A stretch of 64,000 nucleotides of DNA from Oleidesulfovibrio alaskensis DSM 16109 (GCF_000482745.1 NZ_AXWQ01000005.1:186001-250000), one strand, 5' to 3'; counted from the first letter of the stretch, positions 8,087-18,252 are shown. Translations and numbers: made by a program. The notes: generated by a model not told the origin, from the sequence alone.

Positions 8087-9799
8087 TTATTTCTTCTTTG
8101 TCCCGTCTTCTGGTCCGGATGAGGAATAACGCTGCAGCCCGGCAGGAACCCACCAGCGGATGAAATTATGCATTATGCCCTTGGGCGCGGGTTCAACCCC
8201 TTTGAACCGGCTGTGCACAATAGGCAGAGCATAAGGTACATACAAAAAGGAATAGGGCTGTTCTTCGTGCAGGATGCGCTGCACTTCATCATACAACGGC
8301 TTTCTGCTGTCGCGGTCAAGCTTTGAGCGAGCCTGCTCAAGCAGCGTATCCACCCTGTCGTTACGGTATTTTGTCAGGTTCAACCCGCCGGCAACCGCCT
8401 GCGAGGAATGCCACACCATGAATATATCCGGGTCTTCCAGAATATTCCAGCCGAGCAGGATGGCATCAAAACGCCCTTTTTCCACAAATTCCTTGATAAA
8501 AGCCGCCCATTCCACAGTGCGGATGCGTACATCCACGCCAACCTGCTTAAGCTGGCTCTGGATGATCGTAGCCGCCTTCACGCGCTGATCATTTCCCTGA
8601 TTGGTCAGTATGGTAAATGAAAAAGGCTTGCCCCCGCGCTCCAGTATGCCGTCCCCGTCGGCGTCGGCAAAACCTGCCTGCGAAAGGAGTCTGCGGGCTT
8701 CCTGCGGACTATAGGGGTAATCCGCAAGCTTGTCATTATATACCCATGTTCCCGGTTTGTAAGGCCCTACGGTGGCACGACCTTCCCCCAGCAGCACACC
8801 CGCGATAAGCGCATTCCTGTCTATGGCGCAGGAAAGCGCACGGCGCACTGGTGCTTCGTCAAAGGGGCTGCGCTCCATATTATACCCCAGAAAAGCATAG
8901 CCGAAAGACAGGTAGCGGAATTTATGCCACTGTGTGTCCCAGTCACCGCCGGTTGTCTGAAATTTATACTGCTGCGGGGTAAGCGACATCATATCGAGCC
9001 TGCCCGCTTTTAATTCAAGGAACATGGTAGCCAAATCAGGAATGTTGCGGTAAACCACCTCATCAATATACGGGCGCCCTTCAAAGTAGGTGTCGCTGGC
9101 TTCCAGCACCACCCTGCTTCCGGGCACCCATTCTTTCAGCCTGTAGGGCCCAGCCCCCACGGGCTTTCGCAATAACGGCGTCGTCAGCAGATCCTGCCCC
9201 TCCAGCCGGTGCCTGGGCAGTATGTCACTCATCCACGTGATGAGGGAACGCGCAAAAGGTTTTTCGTAGCGCACCTCTACGGTGTACCGGTCTACTTTAC
9301 GGAATTCCTTTACCGCCAGAAAATCACTAGCGTACGCCGTGGGGGTTTTGGGGTCAATCATCAGCCTGTAGGTAAATTCGACATCGTCTGCTGTCAGTTC
9401 CGTACCGTCCTGCCATTTTATTCCTTTACGGAGTCGAAAACGCAACAGCGTTCCGCCTTCTTCCACGTCATAGGATTCGGCAGCCCACGGAACAATCTCC
9501 AGATTTTTGTCGTATTGCAGCAGGCCTATGTAAAGCCAGCTGGTTATCTCGCGCGAGACACTGTCTGACGCAAGCGCGCTGATAAGGTTGGTGGGTTCGC
9601 CTATGGACCCTATGATTATACGGCCACCGTAGGCTGGTTCGCCGTCATTCTGCGTTCCGGAGGGGGAACCTGTGACGGCAGAAACCACAGTGGCGTTTCC
9701 GGCGGTTCCGCCGGAAGGCTTGTCACCGGCACTGTTGTCACATGCCGTGACAGTCAGCAAAAACAGCATGCTGACAAAAACAACATAAACACGATTCAT
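8087..9799 (-). CDS. Family 5 ABC-type extracellular solute-binding lipoprotein
   Basis: 570 aa from ATG at 9799 (after GCGAGGTTTTC). The signal sequence ends in a lipobox VTAC followed by DNS, so the mature protein is lipid-anchored. The body matches the peptide/nickel/oligosaccharide-binding SBP_bac_5 fold: EPTNLISALASDSVS near the start and the DGTELTADDVEFTYRLMIDP signature of OppA/AppA/DdpA proteins. No permease or ATPase gene is adjacent, so the cognate transporter is elsewhere. Substrate unknown. Co-directional with and abutting rel. Confidence 0.88.
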   Translation of the reverse strand: MNRVYVVFVSMLFLLTVTACDNSAGDKPSGGTAGNATVVSAVTGSPSGTQNDGEPAYGGRIIIGSIGEPTNLISALASDSVSREITSWLYIGLLQYDKNLEIVPWAAESYDVEEGGTLLRFRLRKGIKWQDGTELTADDVEFTYRLMIDPKTPTAYASDFLAVKEFRKVDRYTVEVRYEKPFARSLITWMSDILPRHRLEGQDLLTTPLLRKPVGAGPYRLKEWVPGSRVVLEASDTYFEGRPYIDEVVYRNIPDLATMFLELKAGRLDMMSLTPQQYKFQTTGGDWDTQWHKFRYLSFGYAFLGYNMERSPFDEAPVRRALSCAIDRNALIAGVLLGEGRATVGPYKPGTWVYNDKLADYPYSPQEARRLLSQAGFADADGDGILERGGKPFSFTILTNQGNDQRVKAATIIQSQLKQVGVDVRIRTVEWAAFIKEFVEKGRFDAILLGWNILEDPDIFMVWHSSQAVAGGLNLTKYRNDRVDTLLEQARSKLDRDSRKPLYDEVQRILHEEQPYSFLYVPYALPIVHSRFKGVEPAPKGIMHNFIRWWVPAGLQRYSSSGPEDGTKKK

Positions 9800-9903
9800 G
9801 AAAACCTCGCAGGCTATTGCCAATTCCGGCGGATACGGTATTCTCGGTCGATGGGGCACAGGTCGCACGACCTATGATAAACATCTACCAAAGTTCCGTT
9901 GCG

Positions 9904-9932
9904 TTGAAAACAGTAAGGTTTTCACCTAGTAC
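9904..9932 (+). promoter_or_regulatory. Possible sigma-70 promoter of the SNF2 gene
   Basis: TTGAAA-N17-TAGTAC lies about 90 bases upstream of the chosen start. The -10 is weak, so this is tentative. Confidence 0.3.
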
Positions 9933-10023
9933 TAGAAACGGCCTTGCACCGCATGCAATGCACACTCGAGGCGGGAGCTGCTGCAGCAGACATAAAAAGG
10001 CCGCAAAGGAGCTAGATCACACC

Positions 10024-13000
10024 ATGGATAGAAAAGAGGAGACGACCGTAAAGACGATGTTGCAGGAATTCGTGACGGACACGATTCCGGAATACATCAT
10101 CGACGGTTCGCATAATATCCTCAACAGCGGGGGAGTCCTTAAACTTAGCCTGAAAAAAGGTGAGGGCTACTGGGATGTTGAGGCACATATCCAAGGCGAT
10201 GACTTTCAGAACTATTCGCCCAAACTTTCTTTGAGCATCGGTGAAGAAACCGTAAACTACATGTGCAACTGTCCGGATTCTTTTTCCGGCGTGTGCAGAC
10301 ATGTGGGGGCTGCGGCTCTCAAGCTGCTGGCTTCGCTTGAAACATCGGATGATGCGGAACCGGTTGCCCCGAAAACCGAGTGGCGCCAGAGCTTCCGCAA
10401 TTTTTTCTCCACCGAGCTGGAGCCGGAAGCGGGCAAACACTATCTGATATTCCGCTTTCATCCCGAACCGGGCAGACTGCAGGTTTCGCTGTTCCGTGCT
10501 CGGCAGAACAAATCCGGTCTTTCCACCGTTCACAACGAAATCACTCTGGAACAGATCATCCGCAATCCGGACTGGTGCGAGCTGTCGCCCGATCTGCCGG
10601 CAGTGGCCCATCAGATAGGTCAGTACCTTGACTATCACGGGCACAGAATCGAAATACCCGACGGACTGCTTACATGGTTTCTGTGGACCATACGCAACGA
10701 ATATTACCTTTTCTGGCAGGAAACGGAAAAGCCCTGCCACATAGACAGCTCGACCATGAGACTCAAGCTGCAGCCCCGCCTTGCGGAAGACGGCCTCGGC
10801 TTTGACGTCCTGCTGCACCGCGAGGGCAAGCCGCCGCAGTCCATTCTGGACTCGGAAGTGACCTTTCACGGACAGCTGCCGCTCTGGGTATGCTGGCGCC
10901 GCGGTTTCTACCCCGTGCACACCAGCCTCAGTTCCGGACTGGTTCAGGAAATGGTGCAGCATCCGCCGGCTATCCCGCAGGAAGACATTTCCGAATTTCT
11001 GGACAGGGTCTGGACACAGCTGCCGGCTTCCGACCTGTATGGGCAGGAAGAGTTTCTTGAGCATATGGAGCCGATTTTCGTCCCCGCCAGCTACAATCCC
11101 AAACTGTATCTGGACGAGGAAGGAAGTCTGCTTACACTGCAGATCCAGAACATCTACGAAACAATACACGGCGAATTCCTGCTGCCCGGTCCCAATCCCG
11201 AATTCCAGACAGGCAGTTATCCTTTTGAAGGACATACGTTCCTGCTGCGCCGTCAGCAGGAGGAAGAAGCAGCGCTCACTCAGAAGCTCATCGAAATGAA
11301 CTTCCAGCCGCGTAACAACCGTGTCTGGTTTCTCGAGCCTGAAGAAGCCATCAATTTCCTGCTGGATGCCTACCCTAAGCTCATTGCGGAATACCGCGTG
11401 TACGGCGAAAAAGCGCTTTCGCGTTATAAAGTGCGCCTTTCACAGCCGGTCATTTCTGCCAAGGTGGAATCCAACGAGGAAGAAAAATGGTTCTCGCTGG
11501 ATCTTAATGTGGAATATGACGGCCAGAGTGTACCCATTGAAAAAATCTGGAAGGCATGGACACAGGGCAAGCGCTATGTGCAGCTGAAAGACGGCTCTTA
11601 CACCAGCCTGCCCGAGTCATGGCTGAAGACTCTGGGGCACAAACTGCGGGCCATGGGACTGGACCCTGAAAAGGCTCCCAAAAAGCGTTTTGAACAGTAC
11701 GAAGCCCCGCTTCTGGACAATCTTCTTGAAGATCTGCCCGAAGTACAGACCGATTCTTTCTGGAACGCACTGCGTGAAAAAATTCATACCTTTAAAGAAA
11801 TCACTCTCATTGAGCCGCCGCAGGGACTGAATGCAACTCTGCGCGGATATCAGCAGCAGGGACTGAGCTATCTCAACTTTCTGCGGGAGTACGGTTTCGG
11901 CGGTATACTTGCAGACGAGATGGGCCTTGGCAAAACCATCCAGACCCTTTCTTTCATCCAGTATATGGTTGAAACAGGCCGCACGGGTCCCAACCTGATC
12001 GTGGTGCCCACATCGGTGCTGCCCAACTGGGACCGCGAAGCGGAAAAATTCGTTCCGGGGCTGCGCAGGCTTATCATCTACGGCACCCGCCGCGAAAACA
12101 TGTTCAGCCATATCTCGGAATCAGATCTGGTCATCACAACCTATGCCCTGCTCCGCCGCGACCTGGAGGAACTGCAGGAACACGAATTCAATTCGCTGAT
12201 TCTGGACGAAGCGCAGAACATTAAAAACCCGAACACCATCACGGCACGTTCCGTGCGCAAAATCAACGCCGGACTGCGCATATGTCTCTCGGGTACGCCC
12301 ATTGAAAACAACCTGTTCGAACTCTGGTCGCTCTTTGAATTCCTTATGCCGGGCTTCCTTGGTTCGCAGCACAGCTTCCAGCGCGGTATCATAAAGCCCA
12401 TCAAGGACGGTGATCCCGAAACTCTGGAATATCTGCGTACGCGGGTTAAACCGTTCATTCTGCGACGGACAAAATCGGAAGTGGCCAAGGACCTGCCGCC
12501 CAAGGTGGAAAACGTTTACTACTGCGCCCTTGCAGAAGAACAGCAGGAACTTTACGGCGCACTGGCCAAAAAACTCAAAGATCAGGTCATGGCCGACGTG
12601 GACGAAAAAGGCATTGCCAAAAGCCAGATGTCCATACTGGACGCCCTGCTCAAGCTGCGTCAGATATGCTGCCACCCGCGTCTGCTCAAACTGGACATGC
12701 CGGGCCTGACCACCAACCTGCCTTCCGGCAAGTTCGATGCCTTCAAAGACATGATCACCGATATTGTCGAAGAAGGTCACAAGGTGCTGGTCTTCTCGCA
12801 GTTTGTTCAGATGCTGCATATCATCCGTTCATGGCTGCAGATAAACGACATGCCGTTCTGCTATCTGGACGGCACCAGCAAAGACAGGTTCGATCAGGTT
12901 GACCGGTTCAACGATTCGCCCGATATTCCCATCTTCCTCATTTCACTGAAGGCAGGCGGCACCGGGCTGAACCTGACCAGCGCCGACTATGTCATCCATT

Positions 13001-13230
13001 ACGACCCGTGGTGGAACCCGGCGGTGGAAAATCAGGCAACGGACCGTGCACACCGTATCGGCCAGAAGAATCAGGTGTTCGCATACAAAATGATCTGCCA
13101 GAACACCGTGGAAGAAAAAATCCTCAAGCTGCAGGATATGAAACGCGGCGTGGCCGACGCCATCATCCCCGGGCAGGACAGCTGGAAATCGCTTACCCGC
13201 GATGATCTCGAAATGCTTTTCGACGTCTGA
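10024..13230 (+). CDS. SNF2-family helicase with N-terminal SWIM zinc finger
   Basis: 1068 aa from ATG at 10024, preceded by AAAGGAG at slightly long spacing; the open frame extends 69 codons upstream without support. A SWIM motif C81xC83-x7-C91xH93 lies in YMCNCPDSFSGVCRHVG. A large bacterial-SNF2 middle region follows, then a SWI2/SNF2 ATPase with Walker A ILADEMGLGKTIQT (near 635) and a DEAQ box at 728-731, and a C-terminal helicase lobe ending with the DRAHRIGQ motif. Such HepA-like proteins remodel nucleic-acid/protein complexes; the bacterial substrate is not established. Monocistronic, with a terminator after it. Confidence 0.92.
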   Translation: MDRKEETTVKTMLQEFVTDTIPEYIIDGSHNILNSGGVLKLSLKKGEGYWDVEAHIQGDDFQNYSPKLSLSIGEETVNYMCNCPDSFSGVCRHVGAAALKLLASLETSDDAEPVAPKTEWRQSFRNFFSTELEPEAGKHYLIFRFHPEPGRLQVSLFRARQNKSGLSTVHNEITLEQIIRNPDWCELSPDLPAVAHQIGQYLDYHGHRIEIPDGLLTWFLWTIRNEYYLFWQETEKPCHIDSSTMRLKLQPRLAEDGLGFDVLLHREGKPPQSILDSEVTFHGQLPLWVCWRRGFYPVHTSLSSGLVQEMVQHPPAIPQEDISEFLDRVWTQLPASDLYGQEEFLEHMEPIFVPASYNPKLYLDEEGSLLTLQIQNIYETIHGEFLLPGPNPEFQTGSYPFEGHTFLLRRQQEEEAALTQKLIEMNFQPRNNRVWFLEPEEAINFLLDAYPKLIAEYRVYGEKALSRYKVRLSQPVISAKVESNEEEKWFSLDLNVEYDGQSVPIEKIWKAWTQGKRYVQLKDGSYTSLPESWLKTLGHKLRAMGLDPEKAPKKRFEQYEAPLLDNLLEDLPEVQTDSFWNALREKIHTFKEITLIEPPQGLNATLRGYQQQGLSYLNFLREYGFGGILADEMGLGKTIQTLSFIQYMVETGRTGPNLIVVPTSVLPNWDREAEKFVPGLRRLIIYGTRRENMFSHISESDLVITTYALLRRDLEELQEHEFNSLILDEAQNIKNPNTITARSVRKINAGLRICLSGTPIENNLFELWSLFEFLMPGFLGSQHSFQRGIIKPIKDGDPETLEYLRTRVKPFILRRTKSEVAKDLPPKVENVYYCALAEEQQELYGALAKKLKDQVMADVDEKGIAKSQMSILDALLKLRQICCHPRLLKLDMPGLTTNLPSGKFDAFKDMITDIVEEGHKVLVFSQFVQMLHIIRSWLQINDMPFCYLDGTSKDRFDQVDRFNDSPDIPIFLISLKAGGTGLNLTSADYVIHYDPWWNPAVENQATDRAHRIGQKNQVFAYKMICQNTVEEKILKLQDMKRGVADAIIPGQDSWKSLTRDDLEMLFDV

Positions 13231-13249
13231 TGCCCTTTTTGCAAACATC

Positions 13250-13290
13250 AGCCCCGCTGCGGAGGATTCCTCTGCAGCGGGGCTTTGTTA
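13250..13290. terminator. Rho-independent terminator after the SNF2 gene
   Basis: AGCCCCGCTGC pairs with GCAGCGGGGCT around a 13-base loop, followed by TTGTTATTT on the plus strand. The same hairpin may help end the convergent RND operon, though its minus-strand T-tract is poor. Confidence 0.85.
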
Positions 13291-13342
13291 TTTATACCAC
13301 ATGCTACGGCAGTACATCTATGCGGCCGCGCAAGATACACCG

Positions 13343-16300
13343 CTACTCGTGCATTGCCCGTCCGAAGCGCCTGCTTCGCCATTCCTGATACCCCATAAGC
13401 AGATGCCACTGCACCGGTACGACAAAAAGGGTAAGAAAAGTAGCCGTGCACAGGCCGGTTACAAACGTGGAAGCCATGGACCCCCAAACCAGTGAATAGC
13501 TGGGGATACCTACCGCCATGGGCAGCAGCCCCAGCATGGTTGTAAGGGTGGTCAGCAGTATGGGCCGCAAGCGGATGCGCATGCCCTCTATGGCTGCGGC
13601 AGTTCTGTCCAGTCCGTCACGGTAGAGTTTGTTCATGAAATCCACCAGCACCAGTGAATCGTTGACCACCACGCCGGTAACCCCCACAGTGGCCACAAAG
13701 CTGTTTACCGTAAACAGTGTACGGGTGAAAAACGTACCGAAAACAACACCGGTCAAAGCAAAAACAACAGCCGAAAGGATAATGAGCGGCTGAACGTATG
13801 ACTGAAACTGTGTGGCCAGAATCACATAAATGATCAGCACCGCCAGCACAAACGCCATCATCAGAGACTGAAAAGAGCGTTGCGTACTGGCAAATTCACC
13901 GCTGAAGTCAAGAGTGGCTCCGGGGAAATCATTTTCTATTTTTCTGTAGTGTTCCTGCACGGCATGAATGACAAACTGGGGCGATATGGCCGCATCAGGC
14001 CTGATGTTGGCTGTCAGGGTAACCGCACGCTGCCGCTGATAACGGTTCAGCTGGCCTACCTCTCTGTATGAAGAGACAGTGCACAAATCTCCCAGCCGCA
14101 CCGGCCCGCTGCTGTGTTCCAGCACCGGTACATCCAGCGCGTCCTCAGGCCTTTCCAGAAACACGTTGTCTATTTTCAGCCGCAGGTCCACATCTTCATC
14201 AGCCAGACGGAATTCCCCGACAAAACGCCCGTCAAGAACAGAACCGGCCAGTCCGGCCACTGTACGGGTGTCCAGCCCGTATTCTGCCGTACGCTCTTCG
14301 CGCGGGCGGAACCGGAAGACATAGCTTGGCTGACCGGTGTCATCGCCCAGATCCATAAGGTGCGGAGCTATGTCGGCACGCTGTTCCAGAAAGGTCTGCA
14401 TGGCCGCCGCAAGACCAGAAACCGATGCGGGGTCGCTGCCCAGCACGCGCACGTTGACGTCTTTGCCCACGGGGGGACCGTCCTTTTCGGCGCGCACACG
14501 CACGCGCCAGCCTGCCGGCGTGTGCTGTGCAATGCGGCTCCGGACATCATCAAGGTGTGCCTGCGGATCGTTACGGGGATAATCGGCAAAGTGCTGCTGA
14601 CCGGTCACGGGCAGTTCCACCGTCACCATACCCAGATTCGACCCGTGGACTGTCTGATAGTCATCGTCCAGATAATAACCTGCCACGCCCGAGGCAGAAC
14701 GCGTCATGCCCGCGCCGAGGCTGTCCATAAACTGAGCAAACCCGCGTATGACACGGGATGTTTCACTGATAGGAGTGGCTTCCGGTGCTTCCACGGAAAT
14801 GTAAAAGGTGGTGTAGTTATCAGGAAAGAACTTAATGCGCATGAGCGGCATGACTCCGCTCATGGAAACGCCGAAAATGAATACAGCCACGGAAAAAGCG
14901 GCAAGCACCGCCCCCAGAGTAAGCCAGCGGAAACGCATGCTGAACCGCAGAAGCCGCTCTGCCAGATTGCGCAGAGCAATCATGAAAGGCTTTTCACGGG
15001 TATGGTCAGCATCACCGGATGCCAGCCGGCCTCTGCCCGGCCAATCCAGAAAATGCAGCGGCAGAATGAACAGACACTCCACCAGTGAAGCAACCAGCGC
15101 AAAGCTGATGGCCTTGGGAATAAGCGCAAAAAACTGGCCTGTGGAGCCGGTCATGATAAGCATGGGCAAAAAGGCGGCCACCGTTGTGGCTGTGGCCGAG
15201 ACAATGGGCAGGGCGACTTCGGCCGTTCCGTTGACCACGGCCTCGCGCAGCCGGCTTCCGGCCTGCACGTGGCGGTAGATGTTTTCCACCACCACCACGG
15301 CGTCATCCACGATGATGCCCGCCACCAGCACAAAGGAGAAGAGTGTTATTTCGTTCAGCGAATTGCCGGTAAGCTTCATCAGCACCATGGTGACAAGAAA
15401 CGCAAAGGGAATGCCCACTGAAGTGACCATGGCGTTTCTGAATCCCATGAACAGCCATATGACGGCGCATACCAGCACAATACCAAGCAGCAGGTTGGAA
15501 CCCAGCGTGCTCATGGCCTGATCAATATGACTGCGCTGATCACGGGTTATAACCGCTTCGACACCTTCTCGTTCCAGCACCGGAGCATATTCCGCCAGCA
15601 CGGCTTCCACAGCCTTTCCGATGTCCAGCGCATTGCCGTTATCCAGTTTGATTACATTAACAGCCACGCTGTCGCGCCCGTTGACTGAGGCAATTACCTC
15701 CGGCTCGCGGTACGAGACAAAAGCACCGCTCATCACGTCACCCACGCGGACAAACGAACCGTCACCATCCCGCCGGATGATTGTTCCGGCAATATCGTCG
15801 CGCGAACGGAACCGTTCATCCACCAGCAGGGCGTATTCCTTGCCATGGCTGGAAAAATCGCCCGCCGGCACAGAAACATTGCCTGCCGCAAGCGCCGCGG
15901 CAACCTCGTCGAATGTCACCCCGTAACGGCTCATACGGTGCGGGTCCAGCTCCACATGGTATTCACGGGTGTATTCGCCCTCTATGGTCACTTCCTTTAC
16001 GCCGGGCAGCCGCTCAAGATAAATCTTCAGTTCTTCCGCCATCAGCGTCAGGGCCCTGTTGGAGCGGTCGCCCACCAGATTTACGGACATCACCGGCATC
16101 CATGTGTCCATATCTATCTTGATGAACTGCGGCGGGTCCATCTCGTCGGGCAGATCATTCTGGACGGACAGCACCCGGAAGCGCAGTTCGTCATACTGTG
16201 CGTCGTAGTCCGTATCGTCCAGAAACTTCACAATGACATCGGACCGCTGGCGGTAAGATGTGGCCCTGACAAATTCCACATTCTCCAGACCGTCAAGCGC

Positions 16301-16510
16301 ATCTTCTATCTTTGTCGTCACCAGCGCTTCAACCTCCTGCGGCGAAGCACCGGGCAAAAAGCCCACCACGACAACCTTGCCCATATCCACGTTGGGATAC
16401 CGTTCGACAGGCAGCGAAAACGTGGCAAACACGCCCACCACCATCAGCAATACAAACAGCAGGTTAAGCAGCACCGTCTGGCGCAGGGTAAAGCGTACTA
16501 CAGATTTCAT
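13343..16510 (-). CDS. RND-family efflux pump inner-membrane transporter
   Basis: 1055 aa, typical AcrB/HAE1-family size. It begins with a transmembrane helix (residues about 10-32) and has the two large periplasmic loops and 12-helix pattern of RND pumps. The signature FVLVAGIIVDDAVVVVENIY is the conserved TM4 motif containing the proton-relay Asp pair. Drives proton-coupled export through a tripartite pump. Follows the adaptor gene by 11 bases. No outer-membrane factor gene is in the operon, so a TolC-like protein elsewhere is presumed. Substrate unknown. Confidence 0.93.
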   Translation of the reverse strand: MKSVVRFTLRQTVLLNLLFVLLMVVGVFATFSLPVERYPNVDMGKVVVVGFLPGASPQEVEALVTTKIEDALDGLENVEFVRATSYRQRSDVIVKFLDDTDYDAQYDELRFRVLSVQNDLPDEMDPPQFIKIDMDTWMPVMSVNLVGDRSNRALTLMAEELKIYLERLPGVKEVTIEGEYTREYHVELDPHRMSRYGVTFDEVAAALAAGNVSVPAGDFSSHGKEYALLVDERFRSRDDIAGTIIRRDGDGSFVRVGDVMSGAFVSYREPEVIASVNGRDSVAVNVIKLDNGNALDIGKAVEAVLAEYAPVLEREGVEAVITRDQRSHIDQAMSTLGSNLLLGIVLVCAVIWLFMGFRNAMVTSVGIPFAFLVTMVLMKLTGNSLNEITLFSFVLVAGIIVDDAVVVVENIYRHVQAGSRLREAVVNGTAEVALPIVSATATTVAAFLPMLIMTGSTGQFFALIPKAISFALVASLVECLFILPLHFLDWPGRGRLASGDADHTREKPFMIALRNLAERLLRFSMRFRWLTLGAVLAAFSVAVFIFGVSMSGVMPLMRIKFFPDNYTTFYISVEAPEATPISETSRVIRGFAQFMDSLGAGMTRSASGVAGYYLDDDYQTVHGSNLGMVTVELPVTGQQHFADYPRNDPQAHLDDVRSRIAQHTPAGWRVRVRAEKDGPPVGKDVNVRVLGSDPASVSGLAAAMQTFLEQRADIAPHLMDLGDDTGQPSYVFRFRPREERTAEYGLDTRTVAGLAGSVLDGRFVGEFRLADEDVDLRLKIDNVFLERPEDALDVPVLEHSSGPVRLGDLCTVSSYREVGQLNRYQRQRAVTLTANIRPDAAISPQFVIHAVQEHYRKIENDFPGATLDFSGEFASTQRSFQSLMMAFVLAVLIIYVILATQFQSYVQPLIILSAVVFALTGVVFGTFFTRTLFTVNSFVATVGVTGVVVNDSLVLVDFMNKLYRDGLDRTAAAIEGMRIRLRPILLTTLTTMLGLLPMAVGIPSYSLVWGSMASTFVTGLCTATFLTLFVVPVQWHLLMGYQEWRSRRFGRAMHE

Positions 16511-16521
16511 ATACGGCTCCG

Positions 16522-17553
16522 CTACCCTGCCTCGGGGGTGACAAGAAAGACATCACCGGCATGCACCTGCGCGGAACGCACACGCATGGTACCTGCCTGT
16601 TCACCGGGGCCCAGTACCAGCACGCGGACACGCTCTCCGTCGGGGCGCACCAGAAACCAGTCCTCGTACGCCCTTGTCAGAGCAGACTGAGGCACCGCCA
16701 CGGCGCCCCCTTCATCCGGCATACGCAGGGCAAGCTCTGTCCGGATGCCGCCGCGCAGGACGCCGGTTTCTCCGGTTACCTGCAGGTCGACGTTGATCTT
16801 GCGTGTGGCGGGGTCAAAGTCGGGCGAAACTCGCTCCACAACGGCAGAAATACGCGTACCGCTGTCGGGCAGAGTCAGTTCTATGCGCTCCATTGCCTTC
16901 AGGGCTTCAAACTCGCGTACGCTGAGCGCCAGCGGCACAAGCAGGGTATCAAAGTCGCCGATTACGGCCAGCTTCTGCCCCTGCGTCACCCACTCTCCCG
17001 GCTCCACGCTGCGTTCGATGACGCGCCAGCCCGAAGGCGCACTGATGGTATGCCGCCGCAGACGTTCTGCCAGTGTCATTTCATCAATGCGCAACCGTTC
17101 CAGCTGCTGTCTGGCGGTCACCAGATCGCGCACAATACCGTCCAGCTGCGACTGCGCCGCGTGTTTGCCGCCCACAAGATTCCGGTACCTTGAAGTTTCC
17201 TTGTCAAAATACGCCACATCACTTTTCAGGCGCTGCTGATCGGCCCTGTTGGCCTGCAGTTCCAGCCTGATAAATGTGGTGTCCAAGGTCGCAAAAACAC
17301 CTTTTTCACCTATGGGGTCACCCACGTCGGCGTACACCTGCGTGCAGCGCGCCGGAACTTCGCTCACCAGCGCAAGGCGGGTACGCGGCCGCGTAAAACC
17401 GGTCAGGGTGACCACTCTGTGCGCCGGTTCCACCACAAAAACAGCCGCCGCACTCTGTGCGGCGGACGGCAGACAACACGCCTGCCACACTCCCAGAAAT
17501 GCGGCAAGCAACAGAATTTTCTTCAGCGCCGGAGCGCCTTTTCCCTCAATCAT
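16522..17553 (-). CDS. RND pump periplasmic adaptor (membrane fusion protein, HlyD family)
   Basis: 343 aa. An N-terminal signal/anchor (LKKILLLAAFLGVWQACCLPSA) is followed by barrel-sandwich and alpha-hairpin regions: RTRLALVSEVPARCTQVYAD and GDPIGEKGVFATLD on one side, SAPSGWRVIERSVEPGEWV on the other. It links the inner-membrane RND pump to an outer-membrane channel. The ATG overlaps the TetR stop by four bases (ATGA), and the pump gene follows closely. Confidence 0.9.
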   Translation of the reverse strand: MIEGKGAPALKKILLLAAFLGVWQACCLPSAAQSAAAVFVVEPAHRVVTLTGFTRPRTRLALVSEVPARCTQVYADVGDPIGEKGVFATLDTTFIRLELQANRADQQRLKSDVAYFDKETSRYRNLVGGKHAAQSQLDGIVRDLVTARQQLERLRIDEMTLAERLRRHTISAPSGWRVIERSVEPGEWVTQGQKLAVIGDFDTLLVPLALSVREFEALKAMERIELTLPDSGTRISAVVERVSPDFDPATRKINVDLQVTGETGVLRGGIRTELALRMPDEGGAVAVPQSALTRAYEDWFLVRPDGERVRVLVLGPGEQAGTMRVRSAQVHAGDVFLVTPEAG

Positions 17554-18188
17554 ATTCCTCCTCTGGCAGCCCGTGCCAGACCGGCAATAAAATCCGGTAC
17601 CCTGTCAATCATCGCATGTGTATCCAGCGCCCCCATCATCAGCGGAGCCCTGCCATTCAGTATCAGACTTACCAGCCCGTGCACCAGAGACCACATGCTG
17701 CTGACCACGGTTGTCACATCGCTTCCAGCAAAATACCCCAGTTCCAGACATTCCGCTGCCGTCGAGTGCAGCAGCACAAGAGCATCATCGGGCAGACCGT
17801 CCGGCAGCGAGCCGGCATCGAATTCGTAAAACGGCGTACGAAACATAAGCTCATAATATTCCAGATTATCAAGCCCGAAAGACACATACGCCCTGCCAAG
17901 CTGCTGCAGCCTGAGCAAAGGGTCGGCGGCATCTGCCGCCCCCATGAGGGCATCGTTCAACAACACGATACCTTCACACCTCAGTTCCCACAGAATGGAT
18001 TCCCTGCTTCCGAAATACCGGTACAGCACCGCGGCACTGCATCCGACCTCACGTGCCAAATTACGCATGGAAACACTGCCCGCACCGTCGTGTGCGAACA
18101 TCCGGCGGGCGGCATCAAGAATAATCCTGCGCTTTACATCATGCTTGATGCTCTTTGCGCTATGCGGGGGGGTATGTGCCTGCTGCAT
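17550..18188 (-). CDS. TetR-family repressor of the RND operon
   Basis: 212 aa from ATG at 18188. An in-frame ATG at 18209 exists, but it lies inside the TATAAT of the apparent promoter (TATAATG), so a transcript from it would start downstream; the second ATG is therefore preferred although it lacks a clear ribosome site. The N-terminal TetR helix-turn-helix is clear (RRIILDAARRMFAHDGAGSV, then LAREVGCSAAVLYRYFGSRE); the C-terminal ligand domain is not recognisable. First gene of tetR-adaptor-RND, behind a large palindrome, so autoregulation is likely. Confidence 0.88.
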   Translation of the reverse strand: MQQAHTPPHSAKSIKHDVKRRIILDAARRMFAHDGAGSVSMRNLAREVGCSAAVLYRYFGSRESILWELRCEGIVLLNDALMGAADAADPLLRLQQLGRAYVSFGLDNLEYYELMFRTPFYEFDAGSLPDGLPDDALVLLHSTAAECLELGYFAGSDVTTVVSSMWSLVHGLVSLILNGRAPLMMGALDTHAMIDRVPDFIAGLARAARGGI

Positions 18189-18201
18189 CCGGCATGGGCT
18201 A

Positions 18202-18252
18202 CATCGCATTATAAAAAAAGTAAACAGTGTTCACTTTTTTTATAATGCGATG
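18202..18252. promoter_or_regulatory. 51-bp palindrome: likely TetR operator and promoter
   Basis: Two perfect 20-base arms, each containing TATAAT and a run of seven A or T, flank the 11-base core AAACAGTGTTC. Together with arm bases the core forms GTAAACAGTGTTCAC, a TetR-type operator. A TATAAT on the minus strand serves as -10 for tetR. The symmetric TATAAT on the plus strand faces no gene. Confidence 0.75.

Noticed and set aside
5822..8122. 766-codon open frame on the plus strand
   Set aside because: It is antisense to the full-length rel gene, which has every expected RSH motif; the frame is a by-product of GC-rich codon use.
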